Positions 12,401-21,312 of a stretch of 64,000 nt of DNA are shown piece after piece. This DNA is from Leptasterias polaris. Its lineage: Eukaryota > Echinodermata > Asteroidea > Forcipulatida > Asteriidae. Within the stretch, counting starts at the first letter, position 1. Each line of letters opens with the position of its first letter. The translations under genes and the position numbers were made by a program. The notes under the pieces were generated by a model that saw nothing but the letters and a program-made list of their open reading frames with translations, made no database searches and was not told the origin of the DNA. The DNA lies in NCBI GenBank assembly GCA_037783415.1, contig JAZGTN010000070.1, positions 11,229,001-11,293,000 of the forward strand, written 5' to 3'.

Positions 12401-15400
12401 CTTTTATCTGCATTACACAACACATCCGAAGGAAGCAGCACTAATGGTTAAAAGTGTCTTGCTTTAAAAGAAGGACACAAGCGTCACGACTGAAACTCAA
12501 AACCCACACTCTGCTGTTCACAAACACCAGAGATTGTGTCCGAGTATCTCGCCTGCCACAAAATGACCTGGAATGCACAAGGTCACCCTAATTGTAAAAA
12601 AGAAGATATCAACTAATACAAGAACATGTACCACTTCAAATAGTTCCACCGTTGTCCCAACGCTTAACGGAACAACCAGCTGCTCATCAGCAACGCTCTC
12701 CTTAATTTCCCCCATCACATCCACCATATGGTAAGGTTTACAAGCCAGGAACAAAACGTCGCTTTTCTTGGCAACATCCCGATTATCGTGTGTTACTTTT
12801 ATTCCCAATTCCTGCAAGAAAAATAAAAAACTTCCTCAAATTAAAAGAGAACTTACCAGCTCAGTTTCCCTTGCGGTTTATAATTGATATTTGATATAAA
12901 CAGTCCAATCCCATTTAGGATCCTGTGCTGCTTCTTCCCAGGTTGTATCCTAAACTTCGGTGTGATCCTTTGTTATGCAATTCCTAAATACCTGGGGTAG
13001 TTTATCGATTCTGATTGGTCAAACGGAGACCATGTGACCATGATTAAACGTGCCATATAAACACATGACCAGGATTCAAACCCACAGCCTGAGGACTTTG
13101 CCATTTACCCGAAGAAAAGCAATTACAGTTTAGTGTCTTCTCAAGTGTCATGTTCGGGATTCGAACCCATACCCTCATGACTTTGCCATTTACCCCTGGG
13201 TGAAGAGAAGCAATTCTAGTTAAGTGTCTTGTTCAAGTGTCATGTCCGGGATTCGAACCACACCTCATGACTTTGCCATTTACCCCTGGGTGAAGAAAAG
13301 CAATTACAGTTTAGTGTCTTGCTCCAGTGTCATGTGCGGGATTCGAACCACACCCTCATGACTTTGCTATTTACCCCTGGGTGAAGAGAAGCAATTACAG
13401 TTTAGTGTCTCGCTCAAGTGTCATGGCCAGGATTCGAACCACACCCTCATAACTTTCCCATTTTTACCCCTAGGTGAAGAGAAGCAATTCTAGTTAAGTG
13501 TTTTGCTCAAGTGTCATGTCCGGGATTCGAACCACACCATCATGAGTTTGCCATTTACCCCTGGGTGAAGAGAAACAATTATAGTTTAGTGTTTAGCTCA
13601 AGGACACAAGTGTCATGACCCTGGGTCAAGAGGAGCAAAAGTAAGTGTCTTTCTCAAGTGTAATGACCAGGATTTTAACCCACAGCTTGACAACTCTGCC
13701 AATTACTCCTGGATGAAGAAAAGCAAATTATAGTTAAGTTTCTCGCATAAAGACACAATTTCATGACAGGGATTGGGCGCACAGAACCAATTATAGTTTT
13801 ATAAAGTGTCATGCTGAAGTGCCATGACCGGGATTCGAACCCACACCCGTGATCATGGTGATGACTTTGCCACCAAAACTTGAGTCCGGTGCACCAGACC
13901 GCTCAACCATTTATTGTGTATCTTTACTAACTCACCTTAATTTTGTTGAGGTTTCTGTCACTTGGTGCACTGACATAAAACTGTTCTGGTTTCAAAACAT
14001 CTGTGCAACGTGGAAAAAAGATTGACAAATGTGATTAAAGGGGTTTGTTCTGCTGCCTTTTTCCATATCCACAATACCAAATGCACTTAGTGGATTCCTT
14101 ACTCAAGGCTCTCTTTAAAAACTTAATTCATGCATTTTTTGACCAGTCGTCTGGCGGGTCCTTTTGTATGGTCTGCCCATTTTGGACTGAATATGGGGCA
14201 TGGTGGTAGCCCCTCTATTGTGTCTTTATTGTGAGCTGGGAATCTCAGGAATTCTTAAGAGGATTTTAGGAGGGTTACTTCTAGGTACAAGATGAAAATA
14301 GTTTGTTAAGGTATGGGGGGAGGGGGAACAATCCGGGGGGAGGGGGGAACAATCCGGGGGGGGGGGGGGGGGGGGGGCGGGGGGAGGGGGTACCCTCTGC
14401 CTCTATATCTGGAAAGGTAGGCCTGCCAAAGTCTAGCTTAAGTAGAAAAAGTGACTCCCACAAAAAATATGAAAATCAAAGCAGTGTTTGGTGTTGGGAG
14501 AAAAACCCAAACCCAACCAATCAGGTAGAGACTGAAAACCCAATCTACGCAAGGCTCCGGACTGAAGCTGGATGTCACTGGTGACAGAGCAGGGTTTGCC
14601 CTTAACTTTGACAGTGACTAGCCAGGAGGACCAGTTAGCTTGTCATTTCACAATTCCCCCAGCTTTTTCACGAGTCCATAATTCATATTAAATGGGCTGT
14701 TTTTCAACACTGAACCTGAAATGGCCAGCCAGACCACTTGGAGAGAATTTTGACTGGTGTTTTTGCTACATGTACATGGTGTAGCATTTAGCCAGTGGAC
14801 CACTGTTAAAAAAGAACAATGCAGAGGTGAAAGGCAGGGACAACTCTCAACTGATTTTAATAGCAAAAATAATAACAAATTAAAATTAAATTAATAGATT
14901 CTTATAACGCGCATTTATAAATCCCTGGGACAGTGTACCCATTCTGATTGGTCGAGAGGAGAGCATGTGACCATGTTTAAACGTGCGATATAAACACAGT
15001 CTGAAGCCATGGCCTTACCTTATTAAGTCGATAGAGGATGCTATCACATCATTGCGTGAAGCACACAAATGTCACGGCCCAATTTAAGTTAGTATATGGC
15101 ATATTTTGCTTGCACAAGTTTGAAACTTAAGCGCGCAATTTTGAAACTTGCAGGACCAGGTAGTACTCATCGCTAGCCTCAACACACGTACACAGAAATT
15201 CAATGTACATGAAGAGTATATCTTTGTTCTTGCAGCAGACACCTTCAGAATATTTTGTGCTGAGGATCAACAGGGGCCTGGCTGGGATACATACTGGCAT
15301 CTCAGCTACTCCATGGACATTCCTAGAACCATGAAGTTGTTAAGCTATCATCTTAGTGGAGACTATGCAGAGACAACCGAATAGTTTTAGTAGAAGTCCA

Positions 15401-15615
15401 TAGATAGCTTTAAAGATCAGTAAATTTTGGCAGTACAGTGGTTAAGATTTTATTTTTAACAATCAGTAATTAAGGAAAACAACTTGACCTAGTCCTCCAG
15501 GAGTCACACAGTACATACCCTCTCTGAGAAGTCCTTTGATGACTGACTGTGCCATGTTACCTCCACCTATGAAACCAACCGTCAAGGATGGGCTCAACAC
15601 TTGGGACTTGTCCAT
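9448..15615 (-). CDS. PYCR3: PYCR3-like pyrroline-5-carboxylate reductase (6 exons)
   Basis: Exons in transcript order are 15519-15615, 13936-14000, 12632-12811, 11939-12148, 10372-10464 and 9448-9633. They total 831 nt, 276 residues plus TGA, with every junction in phase. The family reduces pyrroline-5-carboxylate to proline with NAD(P)H, and PYCR3 is the cytosolic form. The N-terminus shows the Rossmann loop VGFIGGGNMAQSVI. SAPSDRNL, RVMPSLPNEV and EALADGAVKMGLPR follow in order. The C-terminal signature runs PAQIKDNVTSPAGTTICG then VHIMEQRGVRGA, closest to vertebrate PYCR3 in my memory. There is no mitochondrial presequence before the Rossmann loop, which agrees with a cytosolic enzyme. 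The glycine-rich segment usually seen as GLSGSG reads QLGGAACAW here. The start is the ATG at 15615, just upstream of the dinucleotide-binding motif. Introns are loaded with SINEs and MITEs. Confidence 0.9.
9640..9720. repeat. (ATT)n microsatellite and retroelement 3' tail in PYCR3 intron 5
   Basis: About nine TAA/ATT units at 9641-9667 follow the acceptor of the last PYCR3 exon. They are joined to a stretch containing gcgcacctgaagggcaacct and agcgctcattattatt. GCGCT-rich 3' ends closed by (ATT)n are typical of L2/CR1-like LINEs and the SINEs that share their tails. Confidence 0.5.
9772..10120 (+). repeat. MITE family B, copy 1 (PYCR3 intron 5)
   Basis: It starts taaagggtatgtacaacatt and ends with the inverse caatgttgtacacaccctt. 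Interior blocks include ccacacttgatgtgaccc and aataacaaacct. Other copies are at 30159-30517, 38445-38795 and, partially and inverted, near 29330-29480. Confidence 0.7.
10684..10919. repeat. MITE of the cttggtgcaagac family, copy 1 (PYCR3 intron 4)
   Basis: The ends are tagtcttggtgcaagacg and cgtcttgcaccaagac, a perfect inverse over about 16 bp. The interior has gggcgctgttg and ccctctatcggtggaatag. It is shared with 41084-41363 (intron 6 of ERGIC3) and partly with 7130-7245. There is no ORF of note. Confidence 0.75.
11325..11425 (-). repeat. SINE of a second tRNA-like family
   Basis: The minus strand reads GTGGACCCCGGTTCGAATCC, a B-box-like promoter, followed by an acagaccagagcctt-like block. 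The same order recurs at 39780-39920 and, decayed, at 14495-14600. Confidence 0.6.
11478..11795. mobile_element. piggyBac-like MITE with TTAA duplication (PYCR3 intron 4)
   Basis: TTAA stands at 11474-11477 and 11796-11799. The ends are CCCTTTAGAGACCAT and ATGGTCTCTTAAAGGG, inverted with a small interruption. The 318-bp interior has repeated ccatagcg(g/a)ccac blocks near the left end and no transposase. It is a different family from the 8166-8931 element but has the same layout. Confidence 0.75.
12365..12565 (-). repeat. tRNA-Leu-derived SINE (PYCR3 intron 3)
   Basis: The minus strand shows a degraded tRNA-like head with ctctggtgtttgtgaacagc and the gtgtccttcttt spacer. A body containing ttgtgtaatgcagataaaag follows and is also present at 10185-10260. 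The B box is eroded (AACCCACA... without the TTCGA core). Confidence 0.55.
13060..13800 (-). repeat. Tandem array (about 91 bp period) derived from a SINE (PYCR3 intron 2)
   Basis: The B-box-like word gggattcgaacc recurs at about 13156, 13248, 13338, 13430 and 13522, a spacing of 90-92 bp. Each is followed by cctcatgactttgccattta, then cccctgggtgaagagaagca, then a block around gttaagtgtcttgctcaagt. Degenerate units extend to about 13060 and about 13800. A more complete tRNA-Leu-type SINE sits at 13805-13915 beside the array and is the likely source. Confidence 0.75.
13805..13915 (-). repeat. tRNA-Leu-derived SINE head adjoining the array
   Basis: On the minus strand, GAGCGGTCTGGTGCACCGG, CTCAAGTTTTGGTGGC and GGGTTCGAATCCCGGTC appear in tRNA order. 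It lies just upstream (in transcript sense) of PYCR3 exon 3 and just downstream of exon 2. Confidence 0.65.
14318..14393 (+). repeat. G-rich low-complexity tract (PYCR3 intron 1)
   Basis: Two near-identical G-rich units separated by aacaatcc lead into an uninterrupted run of about 20 G, then cggggggaggggg. It is C-rich in the PYCR3 transcript. Multiple G runs of four or more could form a quadruplex on the plus strand. The exact run length is unreliable in assemblies. Confidence 0.7.
14495..14600 (-). repeat. Decayed SINE of the second tRNA-like family
   Basis: It shares accaatcaggtagagactga, then aaacccaatct and aaggctccgga, with 11325-11425 and 39780-39920. The B box is destroyed. Confidence 0.4.
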
Positions 15616-15844
15616 GTCTAGTGCTTGTTATCTGTCAATCAATGAACAATGCAGACAGTCCCACTGAATGTGGAGTGACCTTGTGAAATCTTACAGATTT
15701 TACTATTATTATTATACTAGGCCTATACTTCTGGTAATGAAACCAAGGATGCCTCATCAGTGAACTTAAGCTCGTAAGCCCGAGGAAACCTGTAAACAAG
15801 GGTGCTTGCTATGTGAATCAGAAACACAGGACGTAACATCTACT

Positions 15845-16055
15845 CTTCCAGATAAGTGTTCTGGGTTCTTTTAGTTTTATGTGCACTACAAATCCTAGTA
15901 CACAAAACCTTCGGCTTAATGTTCAATCCGAGGGACAAAGCAATTCTTGCTCAAGGACACAAGTGATACAAACGGGACTCGAACCCACACTCGGCTGATC
16001 AGAAACACTGCGGAGCTCGAGTCAGCTGTTCTCTTGACCGCTCAGCCACGAAAGG
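15845..16055 (-). repeat. tRNA-Leu-derived SINE, nearly full length
   Basis: On the minus strand the tRNA-like head has GTGGCTGAGCGGTCAAGAG, a CTCGAG-containing anticodon arm and the B box GGGTTCGAGTCCCG. The gtgtccttgagcaagaat spacer and a body containing tgtagtgcacataaaact follow. This is the best-preserved copy for defining the family. It lies just upstream of the PYCR3 start. Confidence 0.7.
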
Positions 16056-16110
16056 CTATTTCTTGTCATTTTTGGAGCACATGCTTGGGCACTGCCACAA
16101 CCTACACACT

Positions 16111-16348
16111 AGTCTTGTTCCAAGACGCTCCAGTTGTGTAGTCACGAAAACCTAACCGCATAACCACTCGCCACTAGAGGGCGCTACCATTCCCGTAACT
16201 GCTATCACACCACGAACTATAGCGGTTCGTGGTATGATAGCGCCCTCTGGTGGCAAATGGTTCGAGGGGTGTTACTGTTAGCGGTTTAGAGAGCTGTTAA
16301 GTTTTCGTGTTCTTGACTACACAACTGGAGCATCTTGGAACCAAGACA
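16111..16348. repeat. Long palindromic foldback MITE
   Basis: The two halves are near-complete inverse copies. The left begins agtcttgttccaagacgctc and cagttgtgtagtcacgaaaa; the right ends ttcgtgttcttgactacaca and ggagcatcttggaaccaaga. The centre also pairs (gagggcgctac with gtatgatagcgccctc). The element could fold as one hairpin of about 115 bp per arm. Confidence 0.75.
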
Positions 16349-16795
16349 CATTAGACTACCTACACACATGTATATTGGCCAGAAAGCAAGTCAGTCACAG
16401 ATAGGATGTCAGAACAGAAAGTGCTGTAAATAAGTTCACAGTAAATAAGTTCCCATAGTGCCTGTGCCTCTCTCTGTATCCTCTGTGTACAGGGGCCTGC
16501 ATTCTGTCAACCCGTATGGACAGTGTAAAGATATAATTTTAATGTAAACAAGCTAAATTAAGCCTACATCAAAAAATGCGCTAAGGGAGATGTGGTGGCA
16601 TGCTGCTGCGGAAAATATTCCAATAGCCATATTAAATGTTCAGTATCATCCTCCTTTTGAAAAGACTGAAACTTTGAAAGACCCAAGAAGATTGCCAAGT
16701 GTTCTTTACACACATGTCACCTCGGACGACTAAATGAATCATTATTAATACTTCAAAAGGCATAGGGCCGGCTACTCCTAGCCTCATAGTTCTAG

Positions 16796-16995
16796 GAGTA
16801 AGGGCCGGCTAGCCCACCTTGTTGGGCCATTTATGGCTCTCTTTTAACATCGGTCTAATCATACAGGACGTTGGTAAAACAATACAATGGCGACTAATGA
16901 GTGTGATAAGACTAAGAGTCAAGAGTCAAGACCGATGTAAAGAAGAGAGCCATAACAGCCAACAGCCCAACAAGGTGGGCTAAGGGCCAGCAGGC
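16796..16995. repeat. Foldback MITE with gcccaccttgttgggc arms
   Basis: The left arm (agcccaccttgttgggccat then atggctctctttta and catcggtc) and the right arm (gaccgatgtaaagaagagag then ccataacag and cccaacaaggtgggct) are inverse over about 45 bp. The loop is about 75 bp. There is no ORF. Confidence 0.7.
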
Positions 16996-17194
16996 CAAAT
17001 TACATGAGCATGATGATGATGGACGGTGGGTTTGGGTCAGTCTAGTTTTAGTTAGTTTTAATCCATGGTTTGGAGTAATTGCAGAATACCCCGCAACCCG
17101 AAAAAGCACCTTTTTAATGGAGTGGCAACGCACTGCGAGCGGAGCGCCGATGTACATGTACTATCATGGTTGTGTGCAAGTACATGTACAATCA

Positions 17195-17220
17195 TCCTAA
17201 CCCTAACCCTAACCCTAACC

Positions 17221-17261
<41 letters not shown>

Positions 17262-17291
17262 CCCTAACCCTAACCCTAACCCTAACCCTAA
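17195..17291. repeat. Interstitial telomeric repeat tract 1, (CCCTAA)n
   Basis: About 16 units of CCCTAA read on the plus strand, i.e. TTAGGG on the minus strand, with one interruption (an extra A) near the middle. The tract is preceded by gtacatgtacaatcat and followed by the monomer start agcaatgggagtatt. Confidence 0.9.
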
Positions 17292-17756
17292 GCAATGGGA
17301 GTATTGAAAAAAAGTCTAAGTCCAAAGTGTGTGCCGTAGAGTGGCTACGCGGCTACGCGGCTACACCGACCGTCCTATTACGGAACACGTGTATAATCAG
17401 GGTTGCGTGCAAAAGCAATGGGAGTATTATAATCATGGTTGCGTGCAAAAGCAATGGGAGTATTGAAAAAAGTCTAAGTCCAAAGTGTGTGCAGTTGAGT
17501 GGCTACGCGGCTACGCGGCTACACCGACCGTCCTATTACGAAACACGTGTATAATCAGGGTTGCGTGCAAAAGCAATGGGAGTATTGAAAAAAAGTCTAA
17601 GTCCAAAGTGTGTGCAGTTGAGTGGCTACGCGGCTACGCGGCTACACCGACCGTCCTATTACGGAACACGTGTATAATCAGGGTTGCGTGCAAAAGCAAT
17701 GGGAGTATTGAAAAAAAGTCTAAGTCCAAAGTGTGTGCAAGTACATGTACAATCAT

Positions 17757-17805
17757 CCTAACCCTAACCCTAACCCTAACCCTAACCCTAACCCTAACCC
17801 TAACC

Positions 17806-17846
<41 letters not shown>

Positions 17847-17875
17847 CCCTAACCCTAACCCTAACCCTAACCCTA
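17757..17875. repeat. Interstitial telomeric repeat tract 2, (CCCTAA)n
   Basis: About 20 units with the same single extra-A interruption and the same left and right borders as tract 1, about 561 bp away. The two tracts are therefore copies of one another, differing by about four units. Confidence 0.9.
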
Positions 17876-18339
17876 AGCAATGGGAGTATTGAAAAAAAGT
17901 CTAAGTCCAAAGTGTGTGCCGTAGAGTGGCTACGCGGCTACGCGGCTACACCGACCGTCCTATTACGGAACACATGTATAATCAGGGTTGCGTGCAAAAG
18001 CAATGGGAGTATTATAATCATGGTTGCGTGCAAAAGCAATGGGAGTATTGAAAAAAAGTCTAAGTCCAAAGTGTGTGCAGTTGAGTGGCTACGCGGCTAC
18101 GCGGCTACACCGACCGTCCTATTACGGAACACGTGTATAATCAGGGTTGCGTGCAAAAGCAATGGGAGTATTGAAAAAAAGTCTAAGTCCAAAGTGTGTG
18201 CCGTAGAGTGGCTACGCGGCTACGCGGCTACACCGACATAGTGCGGTCACTAAACCGTGACTGCGTAGCCGTAGCCGCCGGCTACGAGGTGGTGCTTATG
18301 AGTTGCGGGGTATTCTGCAATTGAGCCCATGGTTTTAAT

Positions 18340-19250
18340 TGAATTGAATTGTTTATTATACTATATTTTTTGATTGGCTAATATTTAATAATAAAATGAT
18401 GTCTCACACACAGTCACACGTTTTGACGTTGAGGCCCGACGTTGAGGCCAATTACTTTTTTAATGAACATGAATGATGATGAATGATGAACCCCAATTTG
18501 CACAAAAAATCTTCTAGTTCTACTCACTTACCTTCCTACGTGAACCACAAACTGTGTAACAGTTATTAAAACAGAATCACTAGAAAACGTCTGAACAAAA
18601 CAGGACTATAGCGCGGCGATACGTGTCAAGTGTCAGTACAACATAGTATTCTGTAGTAAATACAGCAAAAGATTGCACACATGGGATGGGATGATGGGTG
18701 GGGGGGGGGATCGATGGATGCGGTTCAAGTTGTATACCGCCCTCCATTGACCACTGTGTCATTATCCAGACCGGTTTTAAACTGTTGTAGCTCCTCAAGT
18801 TGCAAGCAAGATGACCTAAAAGTGCTACTATTTTGTTTATTTTAATACGGTGACGCACTGTCTGTAAAGCTTACCCTTTTGTCACTAACCGCCCAAAACC
18901 GCTCGGCACTCACTGGACCGCCCCGATCCCGAAACCGCCCGAGGTTTTATAGACAAAGTGCGCCGGCTTGGTTGGCATAGACGGCCGAATGTTAGCAAAA
19001 CATTCAATCGTGTTAAAAAATGTTGTGACCAAACTCAATATTTTCTGTAAAGATTCATGAACTGAAATACCTTCCATGAACAATTGGTTGATATGTTTCC
19101 AACAAATTCAACACTACCGTTGAAAGTATTTGTGATTTGCAGTTAGGCCTATGGCTTTCCATAGTTGTTCAACCTCGGTTGGCAAAAACGTCGGGCTGTG
19201 ACGTTGATAGAAAGGTTTATTAGCACCAAACAGCGCATGTAAGAGTGTAA
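18340..19250. other. Gene-free stretch between the telomeric-repeat element and the inverted repeats
   Basis: AT-rich sequence with a G run near 18700. No frame with recognisable content and no clear transposon ends. Confidence 0.5.
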
Positions 19251-19252
19251 GA

Positions 19253-19722
19253 GGGTAAGAGGGTAATTGAGTGTAGGTAGGCATACCCAGAGCTGTGGGG
19301 ACTTTTATACAATGGAACAAAGGTCCCCACAACGTTTACACTCTTACACTCTTACACTCTTACACTCAATTACCCTCTTACACTCTTACTCATCCCGGTG
19401 CGCACACCGTTGTGGGGACTTCCTATTGTTGTTCTATTATTCCCTTTTCTAAAGAATCTGGTGTGGGGACCCAGTTTAACAAAGAAAAACGTTGTGGGGA
19501 CCTTTGTTCCATTGTATAAAAGTCCCCACAGCTCTGGGTATGCCTACCTACCCTCTTACACTCAATTACCCTCTTACCCTCTTATACTCTTTATACAATG
19601 GAACAAAGGTCCCCACAACGTTTTTCTTTGTTAAACTGGGTCCCCACAACAAGATTCTTTAGAAAAGGGAATAATAGAACAACAATAGGAAGTCCCCACA
19701 ACAGTGTGTACACCAGGATGGG
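19253..19722. repeat. Two interlocking inverted-repeat pairs with cttacact minisatellite
   Basis: Pair 1 is 19253-19337 against 19489-19575, centred on cccagagctgtggggac. Pair 2 is 19400-19519 against 19590-19712, centred on gtggggacttcctattgttg. The word gtggggac or its inverse occurs about ten times. Short repeats of cttacact and taagaggg border the arms. No coding frame is credible; the runs of open frame come from the repeats. Confidence 0.75.
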
Positions 19723-19894
19723 TAAGAGGGTAAGAGTGTAAGAGGGTGTATGAGTGAGTAGGTAACCACATTCAAACCGGGGACCTATAACAAAAGAGGA
19801 CAATAGGTCCACGGTTGCTATCACAAAGGAAAGCATTGTGGTCCACGGTTGCTACCACAAAGAGTTGAACAAAGGAGGGTCCACGATTGCAGGC

Positions 19895-20697
19895 TGTTAC
19901 ACACTTGGGTGCGTGTACAAAGCACATTGCATGCACCTTGCACACGCTGGCGGGGTGGGGACGCAATGATAATCCCATGGGATTCGTGTACAACGATCAC
20001 GCACATCGTTATGGCATGGGATTCGTGTAGTACACCGATTACGCACATCGTTATGGCATTCGACTTTTGTACACAGGCAAGAGTAATACACAAAGCATTG
20101 CGCCGTGATAAAGTAATGGCTATTCTTAGCTGATTTAGAGGGAGTGGCTTAGAGATCGCTCACAAGGCTCTGGCACTGAATATACATGAGCGGGTGTAGC
20201 ACTTGTCCCTCAGACCATGGAGGTAGGACGACTACCTCCATGCTCAGACCTAGACTTGTGGACAAGTCGTTAAATGTCTGTCGCGGTGATAGCGGAACGG
20301 CTTTCTCGCAATAACCCGCGAGAGGGCTGCTCTGTGCGAGATTACTGCTCTCACGACTGGTCGGAGTCGGCAGCCAGCAACTTCGCGCGAGAGCAGTGAT
20401 CTCGCGAGAGCATTCTTTATTATGCTGCAGCACCTCACGCGACTCGACCCACCGCGACCATCATTAACGACTTGTCAACAAGTCTAGCTCAGACCATGCT
20501 CGGACGATCGAGGGTCCGGCATTAAAATGTGCTGACTGGACGGCCGGGGAGTCCTTGTGAGGTTGGTGAAAGTTGCAAGCTAGCAATTCTAGATTATATC
20601 GAATCGAACATTGATCTTAAGTTGTTACATTGATAATTATTGGCTACTCAAAAGAGGGCGCTAGGAATGCATATGGATCAATGCGAGGTTCGTAACA
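19895..20697 (-). repeat. Probable 3' LTR of the gypsy element
   Basis: On the minus strand it begins TGTTACGAACC at 20697, directly after a polypurine tract, and ends GTGTAACA at 19895, giving a TGTTAC/GTAACA terminal inverted repeat. An AATAAA lies at about 20420. The downstream part contains ctcgcgag-type short palindromes and a pair of 39-43 bp repeats (cgcacatcgttatggcat) near 19975-20060. The boundary at 19895 is inferred from the terminal repeat only. Confidence 0.5.
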
Positions 20698-20712
20698 CTG
20701 CTCCCCTCTTTG
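20698..20712 (-). other. Polypurine tract of the gypsy element
   Basis: The minus strand reads CAAAGAGGGGAGCAG immediately before TGTTACG, the expected plus-strand primer position next to a 3' LTR. Confidence 0.65.
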
Positions 20713-21312
20713 AATTCAAAGCGTCTCGCTTTGTGTTTAGAGGACAATGTTAAAAACAATCAAAATGAAATAATTGAAAATTAAAGCTCAATAAGAGTTC
20801 AACAAGGCGGCAAGAGTTCAGGTACGATGCGAAGACACCAAAAGTCTAGAATGAAGCACTGAAGTCACGTGTATTTGTCACTTTGTTGTTTCGGGCTACG
20901 CACTACATATAGTATGTCATTCTAGGCACATTCCTGGACCTATCCTGAAAAAATCAGCTTGTTATGAGCTATATCCAGGTTTTGGCATATATGGTCTAAT
21001 GCTCTTGGACTAATAAATGAAATCTACAAACTATATATTATAGTCTATGAATAAAACTGTCCAATACATGAGAATAAAGGTAAAGCAAAAATTAAAAATA
21101 CACCACAACTGTTCATAGGCGTGCGGAGGGGAACAACACACTAAGCATCTGTTCTGTGGGATCGAGTACCCTGTGACAACAGCAACTGTATTATGTTAAA
21201 GTTTATAAGCGTGTGGACGGCAATCAACTTTGATTGATGAGGGTCTCGTGGAGGACCGATTTACCAAAACGTTGTGAAAGTTCTCCGTGACCTTAGTGAG
21301 GACACGGTCGGG

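Larger units (their letters stand above)
17063..18331. mobile_element. TIR-flanked element carrying a minisatellite and two telomeric-repeat tracts
   Basis: Inverted ends lie at about 17064-17097 and 18302-18331, both containing gcagaataccccgcaac or its inverse. They are bracketed by an identical 8-bp direct repeat GTTTTAAT at 17055-17062 and 18332-18339. The interior has no transposase. It holds about seven units of a 123-bp monomer (with 158-160 bp variants), each carrying three gctacgcg-like repeats, and two (CCTAAC)n blocks. An 8-bp target duplication fits hAT- or P-type elements, but the ends do not match a superfamily I can name. Confidence 0.7.

Noticed and set aside
15148..15384. 78-codon plus-strand frame reading DQQGPGWDTYWHLSY
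   Set aside because: No family resemblance or splice context, and it lies inside PYCR3 intron 1 antisense.
17195..17875. A real chromosome end
   Set aside because: Unique and repeat sequence continues on both sides and the tracts sit inside an element with inverted ends, so they are interstitial.
17065..18241. Open frames of up to 135 codons with repeated LTLTLT and NPNPNP
   Set aside because: They are translations of (CCCTAA)n and the 123-bp monomer, not protein genes.
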